This document shows, piece after piece, positions 41,002-52,980 of a DNA stretch of 64,000 bases. The DNA is from Dipteris shenzhenensis (lineage: Eukaryota; Polypodiophyta; Polypodiopsida; Gleicheniales). The stretch lies in the NCBI GenBank assembly GCA_047967505.1, contig CM106539.1; one strand, 5' to 3'. The number at the start of each line of letters is the position of its first letter. Position 1 is the first letter of the stretch. The position numbers and the translations under genes are program-made. Under the pieces are notes generated by a model. That model saw nothing but the letters and a program-made list of their open reading frames with translations. It did not search any database and was not told the origin of the DNA.

Positions 41002-41430
41002 TCCTTTGGGTTTCTGTTGGCACTAGCATGTGAGAGGAGGGCATATTGAAACTGGTAGAATCTATGAATTGGGCGCAACAATGACATTAGAAATAGGTAG
41101 AGGCAACTTTTTGCGTATGAGTGTGTAAGGCTTTACAACGTAGATGGCATGTAGACGATGATGCCATTTTTGAAGGGAGAATCGTAGTCTAAAGCAATTG
41201 GCCTTATTGTGGATAGGCTATGCAAGAGGAGGCAACAGCCTGGATGGATTGAAAGCTGATTGATGTAGTAATAAAACTTGCAAAACGATAATGAATTAAG
41301 CTGGATACAAGATATATACAACTGCTGAATGTATTGTGGAGAGATATAAATATATTTTAGCTTTGCCTGGTCGCTCTCGCCGTTATCCAACTTCCGGTCC
41401 ACCTAAAGATGCTCAAGGGTCTGCTCTTAT
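41002..41430. other. no gene recognised
   Basis: Non-coding apart from a possible intron following the candidate exon. Confidence 0.5.
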
Positions 41431-41451
41431 ATCATCATCATCATCATCATC
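41431..41451. repeat. (ATC)n microsatellite
   Basis: Seven ATC units. Confidence 0.95.
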
Positions 41452-41666
41452 CTATAGAGCTTGCTGAATTTCAAATTCCAAAATTATGCTAGGCATATCA
41501 AGCGAAAAGAATTAGCGTGTCACCCAGAAGCTACATCAAGCTTGTTGCTTCTTGTAAAAAGAAGAATGCTCGGCAACACATACAGCTTCCCTGCTGCAGT
41601 TTCCATTCCAAGTGTCAGATGCATCGATGCATTCATTGGAAAAACTAGTATGCAACCCGCTTATTG

Positions 41667-41669
<3 letters not shown>

Positions 41670-41725
<56 letters not shown>
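41670..41725. repeat. (GA)n microsatellite
   Basis: About 28 uninterrupted GA units. Confidence 0.95.
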
Positions 41726-41728
<3 letters not shown>

Positions 41729-42616
41729 TTTTAGCACATGCATTGATCGGTTCTTAAATTGCTAATCAATTAACCTTGCATACTTGGATTGGCTTTTGAA
41801 ATTTTGGCTAAGTCTTAACCCATGGCTTTATCTCCTCCTTTAATTCCATTGACCTTAACTTCCATCTCCTCCATTCCACTGACCTTCTATCTCCTCCTTC
41901 CTCCCAAAGTTGCCTCTTGTCTTTCCACCTCCTCCCCACTCAAAGCCTGCCTCTTGTCTTTCCACCTCCTCCCCTCTCCCAACTTCTATCCAACAGCTCC
42001 TTCTTTGTGACATGTGACAAGCTCTTCTCTTCCAAGCTGCCATGTGTCCTTTCTTTTTTTTTCCTTTGTCCATGATTAATAGGTTAAAGATAGAGGAGGT
42101 TGGGACGTCAAGAGTAGCGTGAAACCTAGATGTGAATGCACATATATTCCTCGTTCTCCTTGAAAAAAATTTCCCGTAAAGGTGCAAGAGGCAAAGGACC
42201 CCTAGTTGGGAACATGAAATAACATGCCGTATGGGCATTCCTTTCCTATAGAAGCTATTGACAGAAGCTCTTGATCGGACATATCATGGTGAATTGATAG
42301 CCCAGCAAACCAATCTTGCGGCCTAAACCACTGGTGTTCACTTGGACAAAGGGTTGAGGATGACGATGATTGTTGGCACAAGGTGGCAGAATTGGATAAA
42401 CAAGGTGGGGATCCCCCTGCCTTTTGGAGTGTCATTATAAGTCCAAGTGTAAGTGAGGTGTAAGTAGCTTGATAATATTTCAAATAACTTGTGAAAGAAA
42501 ACTATAGGTGTAAATTGGAAGGAAAGGAAAAGAGAAAAAGCAAGTGAAGGTGAAGGAATATTGAGAAAGGTAGATGAGTGAAAGAGAGGAGAGAAAAGAG
42601 GTGAAAAGGTGTATGT

Positions 42617-42661
<45 letters not shown>

Positions 42662-43990
42662 GGATGGGCCATTAAATAAAAGTGGGGACATGCCTATTTG
42701 TGGTGTCATACAAGAGACAAAGAGAGCCTCCATCTTTAGAGAGAAATACCTAACAAAAGACAAAAGCTTTAGGAATAAAAGACAAAAGCATTTAGGACCT
42801 CCACAAGCAAACAAAAACCTTAAACCCTAAACACATTAGAAGCCCTTAAACTTCTACTAACCCACATTTAAGCCTCATACGAACCATAATTTGCAAGGTC
42901 AAATTGACCAAATGAACTAACTTCAAAACTATGGCCTTGATTAGCAACTCACTAACCAACTCATCCCTTGGGACCCTTGCAGGGCCAAAAAGTGCTCGGT
43001 ATCAAAGTGGAGAGCAAATATGAAACCTATAGCCAGTAAGATGAACAACAAATGCACCTTGGCCAACTTCACATTTGATATAAATTCTTATTTGTGTATT
43101 TTGGCAATCAAGAGGGTGCTGTCAAGGTCGTTGAGGAGTATTTATCAGAGCAAGCAATAGCAAGCAAACCTCTACAATCACAAGTACTGTAACATAGTTT
43201 CCTCGCAATTCTGAGCTTTTACCGATATTGATTCACATTCATGTATTTCCAATTGTATGCTATGCTTTCGCTTGCCTCCTTGGTGTGGTTGGATGTGAAG
43301 ACTAAGAGGCGTAGGAAATCCTCTAGAGACTCTACTCAATGAAGGTTGGAGCTTATTATACTATGCAACCTTAGATGTAGCACGGGCTTTGGTGCAGCAT
43401 GCAAGCCGAGCAAGAGGAGGACTTGGCCATCCATCATGCAAAAGCGAGAGCGAGAAAGAAAGAGCACCATCTGTCATGATGCCGATTAGCAAGCTCGTCT
43501 TTATATCGCATGACGACATCAAGAGTTATATACATGAAAAAACCAGGTGACGACCTACGTAACATCATATGTAGGAAAAAATGACTATGATTGGTAAGCT
43601 AATATCGTACAAGGAAGATGCTTGTTTCCTTCCACTTCCTTAGTAGAGTTGTGGCAGAGCGTAGAACGTAGAGCTATGGTAGAGCAGAGATCGCACGAAA
43701 TGGAGGCGGAGTTCGCATGAAACAGAGCAGAGGTCATCATATCTCTTGACCTTTCATGCTCTTATGCCCTTAAGATGAGAGAGGTGGGGACGAGGGAGTA
43801 TCCCAAGAGATAGAGGATGGGTGTCTCAATACTCGATGAAATCTCTCTTAATCTCATGTGATTATGAACCTCCCGTGATCTAATTACATTTATCAATTGA
43901 TACATCTTTTACATGACAAGATTGTAAGCAGATCACTCTTGTCAAATTATGGATTGCGAGAAGGTTGGCTAGTTCTAGAAAACATCCCAG
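41726..43990. other. no gene recognised; CT-rich duplication and (GT)n
   Basis: A 36-bp period CT-rich repeat (CCTCTTGTCTTTCCACCTCC at about 41912 and 41948) and a (GT)n run at 42621-42661 are the only structures. Frames are short. Confidence 0.6.
42621..42661. repeat. (GT)n microsatellite
   Basis: About 20 GT units. Confidence 0.95.
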
Positions 43991-43995
43991 AGGCT
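43991..43995. repeat. element J target-site duplication, left copy (AGGCT)
   Basis: AGGCT precedes the left LTR and follows the right LTR at 46635-46639. Confidence 0.92.
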
Positions 43996-44284
43996 TGTTG
44001 GAATACTGAAAGGAAAGAGTAGAGTGGACACAAAATCAGAATACTTGCTTATGGAATGAAGAAAAGTGAGGTCCTTAAGTAGGCACCTCATACAAGCTCA
44101 CTGACATCACTGATGACCTCAAAGCTCCACAATCATCTCCTCAATCTGCTCCTAGATTCTCTCAATCATCCTATGTGGCTTTTCCACCACCTAACTGTGC
44201 TTGTGGGCACCTAACTGTGCCTCTAGCACTCACACATAGAAACATAAGGTGTGCCTGAGGCATACACCTTGAGATATCCCAACA
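43996..44284 (-). repeat. element J LTR (3' LTR in element direction)
   Basis: Tips TGTTGG and CCCAACA. Followed on the + strand by AAACCCCCCCTCAAGG, the reverse of a polypurine tract. Confidence 0.95.
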
Positions 44285-44660
44285 AACCCCCCCTCAAGGA
44301 AATGCCTCAGGCTATGTCAAGGATACATCTAGTCTCATAGTTTCTCATGCCATCTCATGGTGGTCAAGGATTAATCTATGGCTAGGTTCTCATGCTAGCA
44401 AGGGTTCCCTTGGGTGTAAGGTAAACAAAAAGGGATACAAAAAGACCTTCCAATGGTTATCTCCCCTGCATGTACATGCACACAATGTCTGCAGGAGGTA
44501 CCATGGAACAAAACATACACATGGCCTACATCATAAGGTGACCAGAGGTGTTTACAAAACACACAAAACACAATAGTTTATTTTCATTCATTTTGGAGGA
44601 CTATCCAGGCTGAGTACCTTGACATAAAAAGAGAGATCTGGAGCATACATAGAGATGTGT

Positions 44661-45491
44661 TTAAAATGCATAATCTTCAAAGGATGCCTCATCTTGTGGA
44701 GGCTCATTAACTGTAAGTAGATTTGCATTTTCTGTCTTTGCTTTGGCTCTACAAAACTTCTCATGATGGTTGTTCTTGCCACAGTGCTTGCATGGATTAA
44801 CTTTGAAGCAGTCCTTTGAAAGGTGATTTGTCTTTCCACAGTGATTGCAAGGAGTATACTTGCCCTTCTTGACTTTTACAGCATAAGCAGTGTCATTGCC
44901 TTTCCTTAGCTCCATATGCCTTTCTTCTTCTTGGAGAGCAGAGATAATGCCTTCAAGGTTAGGATTGGGAAGATTCTTCAAAGTGCTAACAATGTGATCA
45001 AAACTTTCAGGCATACTCTTAAGTAACACTGCCATAGCATCATCAGGGGTGATAGGAGAGTTGATAGAAGCTAATTGAGTCATAAGACTCCGCATATAGT
45101 TGACATGAGCAGCTAAAGTAGTATCACTTGCCATCTTTAATTCAAAGAAAGAGATTTTAAGTGATAGTTTAGAGATGTGAGAGCTTGCACCAAAAATCAT
45201 GTCTAGCTTCTGCCAAGCTTCCGATGGAGACTCTTAGTCAGAGATATGGTGTATATAATCATCACCTAGAGCAAGAGCAATTATACCATATGCTTTTTCT
45301 TCTCTTGCTGGATCCCTTGCCGGTCGTGTCGGTGTTGAGGATTCTCCAGCATTGGAGGCTGTAGAAGAAGCGGTAGGAGTGGGTTTGACAAGTCCCCATA
45401 AGTTCTCCCGCATCAATGCAAATTTCACCTTCATTTGCCATGTATGGAAGCCCTTTCCATTGAACTTCTCAAGATTAAATATGGTAGCCAT
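44661..45491 (-). pseudogene. element J gag (copia type) with two zinc knuckles
   Basis: Gag starts MATIFNLEKFNGKGFHTWQ at ATG 45491, the N-terminal block of plant copia gag. A TAA at 45234-45236 interrupts the frame (HHISD, stop, ESPSEAWQKLD); otherwise it is open to the TAA after EDYAF at 44661. Further blocks: KISFFELKMASDTTLAAHVN, QLASINSPITPDDAMAVLLK, SMPESFDHIVSTLKNL. Two zinc knuckles close it: C-N-H-C-G-K-T-N-H-L-S-K-D-C and C-K-H-C-G-K-N-N-H-H-E-K-F-C. It binds RNA and forms particles. The single stop is the only damage seen. Confidence 0.9.
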
Positions 45492-46331
45492 GAGAGGGTC
45501 TAACCCAGATATTGGGCAGTGTCTATCTCTCTTACAAGGCAAAAATAACTGAAAGACTTCCAAAATATGAGCACTTGATGTAGCAAATAGTAGTGACTAG
45601 ATTTCAAACAATGATGCTTCTTCTTACATGCTTCATAGAAGTGGGTGAAATAAACACTTTCCAATCAAAACCAGGTCTAGCAAGTCAAAACAAAACTGAA
45701 TCCACACTTGTACTGAAGTTATTGAAAGCTTCAAAAAACCAGAAATGCTAGAGTAGCATTTTATGTAGCATCATCTTCAAAAACTTGTCCAAAACTGTCA
45801 AAACTGAAAAGCTGAACTTGGAGGGCTTGTAGCTCACTCTTCAAAGCAAGGAAAAGAGGGCTTTAGCAAAAGAAAGCTCATATACCAGAGAAGGTCCAGC
45901 ACAGAGGTTGGACGAAATGGTGCGCACTTTTGCCCGGGAGAGTTGCTACAGGCTGAAACTGAGTTTTGACGATTTCTCCCTCATTACTGAACCAAATGAC
46001 CTGAAAAATGGCTCAAAATCTTCGTCTTGAGGTCGCCCATCTACTCGTAAGAGGGCTCAGGCAATGGCGGAGCAGGCAGGGAGTATTGAGCAACAGAAGA
46101 AATTCGCTTATTTGGAGAATGGCAGCCACCACAGACGTTTTTTCTTCAATTGCTTGCAGGTGGAAGTTTGCCCATACTAGAGGAGTTTCTAGCTCAGAGG
46201 GTTTGGGCAATGGTCGTTTGTAGATGGAGAACCAAGCTCTCAAAGATTTTGGGAAGAAAGAGGAAAATGGAGAAGAAGAAGATGAAGAAGAAGATGATGA
46301 TGTGGCAGAAATGGGCTCAAGGGGGATCAAA
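45492..46331 (-). other. element J leader
   Basis: About 840 bp between primer site and gag start. It contains a GA-rich stretch (about 46245-46315) and no other conserved reading frame. Confidence 0.7.
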
Positions 46332-46345
46332 GGGCTCTGATACCA
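46332..46345 (-). other. element J primer binding site (tRNA-iMet)
   Basis: The minus strand reads TGGTATCAGAGCCC directly beside the LTR tip. Confidence 0.92.
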
Positions 46346-46634
46346 TGTTGGAATACTGAAAGGAAAGAGTAGAGTGGACACAAAATCAGAATACTTGCTT
46401 ATGGAATGAAGAAAAGTGAGGTCCTTAAGTAGGCACCTCATACAAGCTCACTGACATCACTGATGACCTCAAAGCTCCACAATCATCTCCTCAATCTGCT
46501 CCTAGATTCTCTCAATCATCCTATGTGGCTTTTCCACCACCTAACTGTGCTTGTGGGCACCTAACTGTGCCTCTAGCACTCACACATAGAAACATAAGGT
46601 GTGCCTGAGGCATACACCTTGAGATATCCCAACA
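46346..46634 (-). repeat. element J LTR (5' LTR in element direction)
   Basis: Same 289 bp as 43996-44284, flanked by AGGCT on its right. Confidence 0.95.
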
Positions 46635-46639
46635 AGGCT

Positions 46640-47950
46640 TCGGTCTTGAGAGGTGTCATGTCACAAAAACCGAGTTGTGTGACCATGACATGTGTAAGTG
46701 GGAGGCAGGCTATTTTACAAAATGAGAACGATTCACGACGGCATAGGTTTCTAGACTCTAGAGTCCATAGTCTATGAAAATAGAAGTGTTTTATGCGTGG
46801 TGCTAGAAACATCAAGACATGGGTGGATGAATATAGAAGTCTCAAAGATTTCCCCATTGTAAAAGGTTTTAGAGGGATTCATGAGTGAGGTGGCAATCAG
46901 GTAGAGACTAGGAAATGCCAAGGGGCTGACCAATGCAAGAAGCATGGGTACTACAGGAGTGAAGAGCAATGCTAATTGGCATGTGGAGGTGCTGTTGGAA
47001 GGCATGTAAGAATTGATGGATCTAAGAAACCGAGTGCACTATGACACTGAGGACACACATTGGTACTAAGTTTGTGTCACCCAAAAGCTATCTTCACCAG
47101 ACCTTGAAAACTAACAAATCACTCTGTTCTTATTGGTCGCATAGCCATGTAAGCTACACCAAGGATGCATGGAATAGAGAAGTGGAAGGAGGAGGAGAAT
47201 GGGGTGAGAAAGAGCAAAGAAAATCGAGCAGAGGCCCCAAAGGTATAGGCAAGGGGGTTGACTCCTCAAGCAAAACACAAAACTTCTGCCACAAGGCTAA
47301 ACTCAAGATTGTAGGGAGAGGTGGCAGAAGAGAAGAAGGTAGCTACATGCTTAGAGCCAAAATCAAAGTTTAAGCTTGGGAGGCTAGTAGCATCATGGGC
47401 TATTTCACTTCAAAGGAGACACATAAAAAATGTATGAGATAGGCTGGCGAGCTCATCAATGTGAGCACTACCAGCACCAATATGTATATGAGATTTAAGA
47501 GAAGTGCTCATTCCTAAAGACACATTGTACACCACCCATGAGTATGTTATAGCTAGGCAATCGTCTCAAAATCCATAGGAGCTTTCCAATTTGGCTGATA
47601 AAATAAGCCACCACTCTAATAAGCCCCCTGTCCAATATAATAAGGGATTGGATTTGCAAAGCGAAGGATTTTCGCTCCAACAGCAAGTAGTTTTGTGGAA
47701 CATTATATTGAAAAATCGAGAAGATTTTTTTTTGTGAACATTAATTGTTATTCAAGACGTTGCACTAACAGGAAAAGATACATCAACAATGACGATCAAA
47801 TGGGCAATGACTAGGCTGACTATATAATTTCTCTCTAAAGACTGATGTTAAAATCCTACCATGGCACTGTTATAGCGTCTAAGTTTTTATCTGGGTAAGA
47901 AAAAAAAAAGTAAATTTAGAGCAAGTACTAATGATGGGCCACCTGCTCCA
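46640..47950. other. no gene recognised
   Basis: Non-coding; a 110-codon + frame at 47041-47373 shows no known motif and biased composition. Confidence 0.5.
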
Positions 47951-47952
47951 AA

Positions 47953-48450
47953 TCATGTATATTTTACATCTACCCACTCCACAATGCCAAGATGGCACAC
48001 AACTATCATGACATTGAGATACTCCTTCATCTCAGTGTTCCAATGCACCAAATCTCCATCAAAAAAATTAAGTAATGTGTTAGGATCGTAATAAAAATGC
48101 CAAATAAGATCCCAATAGCTAGGGGCTATGGTCAAGCTATAGTGATCCCCAACTAGCTCGATGATACCCATGGGCTAGGGAAGGAGCAAGGGTGTATAAA
48201 GATCTTGGTGGACATGAGGAAATCTGACATTCCTAAACCAAGCAAATTTCTTCGAATTCAATCTCATCACCCACCTCCACTTGTCCAGTTTGCCAAACAT
48301 AAACCTTCTCTTGCTAAGATATCTACCCTTATAAAATATTATCTTCATGTTTGTCACATCAATAATAGCATAAGTCGCATATGCATTAAAAGGAAATTGT
48401 AAAGCCATAATCCAATGAGTCCCTTTAGCATCTTCTCTAACCCCAACCAA
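47953..48450 (-). pseudogene. unrecognised ORF, one internal stop
   Basis: A single minus-strand frame of about 165 codons has one stop, at about 48172-48174. It reads THWIMALQFPFNAYATYAII, then KWRWVMRLNSKKFAWFRNV, and after the stop LIWHFYYDPNTLLNFFDGD. It is rich in Trp, Tyr and Phe and looks like a folded protein rather than random translation. No start codon is evident at the 5' end, so it may be an internal piece. I do not recognise the family. It lies next to a hairpin repeat. Confidence 0.35.
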
Positions 48451-51050
48451 TCCAAGGATTGGTTAGAGCAATGATGCCACAATGGAAGCCTTGAAATGAG
48501 GAGCCTTGAGAAACAGTTGCAATGGTTATTTTTAGATGAGCATTAGTATAGATTTCCATTACACACAAGCAAATTTCCATCCAATTTGTCAGATGTCACT
48601 TCGTGTATGCATCTAACAATCAAATGAAATTTGCTAGTGTTTGTACAATAAAAAGCTAGAATGAAAACTTTACAATGAAATATGTTTACACTAGTTGTGG
48701 GATCAATGTCCCATCTTCTTGTATTTTTCAACTACAATAAGTTGAAGGATGAATCAATGAAACATGTCCAACATTAAACAAGTTTACTCCTAGTTTAAGT
48801 AGATTACATAACCCTTGGACCTTGAGAATACCATCTTGTGCATACTTGGCTCACAAAAAAACTATTTGCTAGTCACAAGATTGGCTCTTGCTATTATGTA
48901 TTAGTACTAGATGATCAATATGGTATTGTGCAACTTGTTGAGGCAAATCCAATTAAGCGAGCATGTAAACATCGAACAAATCATTGACACATACATGTTC
49001 TCATGAAGCCACATATGGAAGCTTGAAATGTTGGAATATGATATTGTGTTGAAATGGTGGTAGATGCTCAATTGGAACTATCGCTTACAACTTGTCAAAT
49101 TGCTTATTTTTTGTGCTAATGTCTAAGCGAGCAAAAAACAAAGGGTAAATATAAGCAATTCTTACCCTATTATTTTTGCCTAATAAATTATAATAAATTG
49201 AATGCTAAAGAGGACACTTATCAAATTCACGTCCTAACCATTCTATCATCCATGGGACAAAATCAGATAACCTCTAGATGTAAATCTAGTAGAGATACCA
49301 TGTGATAGCTAGAGAATAGATTTCTAAATATGTCCTAACCATTATAAATCCATTACATGCATGCGAGTTATATTTTTTCATCCCATATAAGGAAACCTAT
49401 TAGCCATGATGTATATCCTACCCATTCTACTCAGAATACAAGTAAAGAGCCACATTACCATAGCCTCTCCATCACGACACCTTTCTTACTCCACCTAATA
49501 TGAGGTTAGATAGAGCAGTATTGCCATAATGGAATCCTCAGACCTAAGACTTCCTCTTTCTATGAATAGAAAGAAAAGGAATAGTTAAGATGACCCTCTG
49601 CTATGAAGACCAAAAAGAGTACAAACACCACAATGTTTTCATCAAGACTCTTCTCTTACCTCAACTAATCCAAGAGCAACAACACCACAATGGAATCCTT
49701 GAGCTGAGAATGTACACTTACTCAAATTCTTCTTTTTTTTTATCAAACTACCAATCTATTTAGGACTAATGAAATCTACTTAACTATCATATCATGAATG
49801 AAGAGTTAGGTGCAATGGATAATTCATGATATGGCTTGCTCTAACCTCCAGGTTTTGGTGTGATATAAGTTTGGATGTATGAATTGTTTAAAAAATAATT
49901 TCACCTATCATAAAACATTTAGGCATCCACTGTGTTTCTCAACTTTACATGAATTGCATATTTGGTGCAATGATATGAGTCATGAAATTGATCATATGCA
50001 AGTTTATATGTTTCTACTTTGAAGTTCTACCTAAACCTTAAGCCCTAAAATCTATCCAATTCATATCATGAATAGACTTAGTTTGGGTGTATGAATTGTT
50101 AAAGAAATAATTTCACCTATCACAAAACATTTAGGCATCCACTATCTTTCACAACTTCAAATGAATTGCATATTTGGTGCAATGATATGAGCCATGAAGT
50201 TTATCATATGCAATTTTATATGTTTCTACTTTGAAGTTCTACCTAAACCTTAAGCTCGAAAACTATCCAATTCATATCATGCAATGTATAATGATTGCTT
50301 GAACTTCTATATCTCACTATAAGCATTCAAGCATCCACTATCTTTTACGACTTTACATGAATTACATATTTAGTTGAACAATTCAATTTACAAAAGACCA
50401 TATGCAATGATTTGATTCATGAACAATTTTCAATCATATGTAAGTTTATGTGTTTCTACTTCAAAGCTCTACACTGTGAAGTTATATGCTCTAATTATTG
50501 TTTGTGGGCAATGGCAATGGTTCATGTTGGCTGTATTTCAGAGTTGTGAGATAGTAGCGTCAGTTACACTGCCCTTTGTTAGTCAAAGGTTGGTTACATG
50601 TTCAAAGACCTTCGGTGGCAATCAGGTAACATCGTCATTGGAGACAAGTCTAGCATCCCAGTTCACAGTGAGGGCAGGTTAGAAATCATTCCCAATTGGG
50701 CATACCTCCCAGGCTTTTTTATGTTCTGTTTTTTCCTTTCCATCCATTGTCAGTGCATGCTTGTCCCTACAATCTCCTCTTACGAGATAAACCTTGTAAA
50801 TTATGCAATTCTTATCATACCATGAATCTAGACTTTGGTGCAATAGATAATTCATGATATTACAACTCTAACCTCGAGGTTTCCGTATAATCTAACTTTG
50901 GTATGAGGCCACGATAGCAATGCTTTCCTACCCCCACCCAATCCGAGGATTGGACAGAGCAGCCATGCCATCATAGCATACCATAGCAACGCTTTCCTAC
51001 CCCACCCAATCCGAGGTTGGGCAAAGTAACCATGCCATCGTGGAAGCCCC
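48436..51050. repeat. dispersed ~55-bp units with a hairpin core
   Basis: Five units share the order (C/T)ACCCCACCCAATCC..GGATTGG..AGAGCA..ATGCCA(C)AATGGAA: about 48436-48490, 49487-49540, 49655-49705 (right arm lost), 50925-50980 and 50990-51048. The first has AACCAATCC-AA-GGATTGGTT (48445-48464), perfect 9-bp arms; the fourth has 7-bp arms at 50938-50953. Confidence 0.7.
49866..50480. repeat. ~212-bp tandem array, three units
   Basis: The words TGTATGAATTGTT, TTAGGCATCCACT, GGTGCAATGATATGAG and GAAGTTCTACC recur with a spacing of 212 bp between unit 1 and unit 2. Unit 3 (from about 50288) is more diverged, with a spacing of about 196 bp. Confidence 0.85.
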
Positions 51051-51421
51051 AAACTAGTGCAAGGAACTTACCAAGTAAAATTTGCAATAGAGAAAAATAA
51101 TGGTGGGCATTACTAGGCTTTATAGAAATCATACCAACAATATATGCACTAGTGATATGACTATACTGCTAATATAAGCTTATATATCAGCAGTAAATTT
51201 CTTGGTTAGGTCACTAACCAAACACGGTATTATTTCTCACTACTCATGTGATTGTGTAATCATGTTAGTTAATAACATAAAATTTTACGTGTTTGCATGA
51301 TCTGGAAATCCTTGATACCATTTAGTGTCCTTTATTCACTATCTTCCCCTTACACTTTTGGGTGATAGCAACATGGCAACAACACTCCAATAGATAGGTA
51401 TTTACAAATGAAATCTTCACC

Positions 51422-51424
<3 letters not shown>

Positions 51425-51469
<45 letters not shown>
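51425..51469. repeat. (GA)n microsatellite
   Basis: About 22 GA units, directly before the repeat block that starts near 51480. Confidence 0.95.
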
Positions 51470-51470
<1 letters not shown>

Positions 51471-52596
51471 ATGTCTTGAATGGAAATACCAAACATGTAG
51501 TTGCGAGATGGCTAACTAGGTTTTGGAGTTTGAGGACACATTATATCATGTTTTTTCCACAACAAGAAGTGTACAAGGGGGTGGGTAGTTTTGAAACAGT
51601 TGCCCAAGTTTTTGAAACAATTGCCCAAGAAGCCAACACAACTTGATAGGAAGCAGCATCATGCCTTGGCAGCGGATGGGCCCAAGCAATTTGCAAAAAG
51701 AGAGAATAGAGAGAGTGGTAGGAGGGTCCCAGTCGTGACCCCAAGGGAGGCATCCCCTTTGATGACATCAAGGCCTCAGAAGAAAATCGGCAATCCCATT
51801 CTCTTTATGCCCATTATCAACAAGCATCCCTACTGGTAAAAAAACACTAGGGGGTGGCACACTGTACTTCATGCTGTGCCCAACTGATACCAGCTCTAAC
51901 TTCACCCCTTTCAATTGCCAAAGATTAGGAAAAGTACCAAAAGCAATAGGAATAACCCAAGGTAGCATCTGAATGGGCTGAAGATGTGCTTGAGAGAGCC
52001 AAGAAAAGGGTTACAATTGTAGTGAAAAAGCGCTTAACAATGTCTCTCACAATGACACAGGTGATCACATCCTCTGTTATGACCACTCAACTATTGGAGA
52101 AGCAATATAGCAGCCACAAGAGATGCGACCACAACACCAGTACAAGCCAAGTAATTTTGGTCGAAGACCAGCTGTATAACAACACATTTGTAACCTTCAA
52201 TGACCCAACTGGACCAAGTACTCAGCAGTAACTCTCGGATATCTCAAGGCAACTAGCCTTGTTGTTGTGAACCTTCAAGGGCAAGGAACCAATCACAAAA
52301 TCAACAACCCCCTCCTCCATAAATTGGATCGAAGTTCAAGAAGCCCTTGGGCTGTGTGAACTCCACCTATTGCTCGCCCATAGAATATAAATAGTTAAGG
52401 GAGTAGGCATCGGCCCAAGTCACACTAATGGAGGAGCATTTTATGTAATTCTTCATATAGGGCACTCAGATGGCCCATAACATCTTCAAACACCGACAAA
52501 AAAGTCTATTGGTGGAAACCGCAACATGAATCCAAGCATAACAAGGATCTAGTAGCTCACAAAGAAGCTTGGGGTAGTGTATTTAGCCTCCAAATA

Positions 52597-52980
52597 GTGG
52601 AAGAAATCTTGGAAGAGTCAGCAAAAAAGAATCGGGTGCTAGCTATATCCCACATGGAGTGGAATGAAGCTCTTGAGAAAGAACTATCAGTGAAAAAAAA
52701 AAGAGTAGATATGCTCGCCATTCAAAGTTCCAAAGCCGAGAAGGCCCTAGAGCAATACCAAACAGATGTAGAGAAGACCCAGGCAGCTCTATACAAACAA
52801 ATCAAAGCCCTTCACCACAGTCTCAAAGAACAATTGGAAAAGTACAATCAGTTGTACCACCAGCTTGAAGTGGCTAGAATGCAATAGAGAGAGGAAATTG
52901 AGCTTAATAGCCACAAGAAAGTGGAGTATGAGCAAGTCTTGGAGGCCTCTGTGGACCTAAGCACACATGACCTAGAGCCT
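52597..52980 (+). CDS. coiled-coil-like ORF inside the possible LTR element
   Basis: A frame of 96 codons rich in Glu, Lys, Gln and Leu (EWNEALEKELSVKKKRVDML, then KTQAALYKQIKALHHSLKEQ) shows heptad-like hydrophobic spacing. After the TAG the same frame goes on for about 30 codons. No family is recognised. Confidence 0.3.

Larger units (their letters stand above)
43996..46634 (-). mobile_element. element J: gag-only LTR retrotransposon (copia type), young
   Basis: Two 289-bp LTRs (43996-44284 and 46346-46634), with no difference found by eye, flank a 2.06-kb interior. The iMet primer site is at 46332-46345, the polypurine tract at about 44285-44300, and AGGCT duplications lie on both sides. 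The interior encodes only gag. This is the pattern of TR-GAG elements, which depend on another element for RT and integrase. It is probably the most recent insertion in the window. Confidence 0.95.

Noticed and set aside
41461-41757. Plus frame with a long Arg-Glu repeat
   Set aside because: The repeat is the (GA)n microsatellite read as protein.
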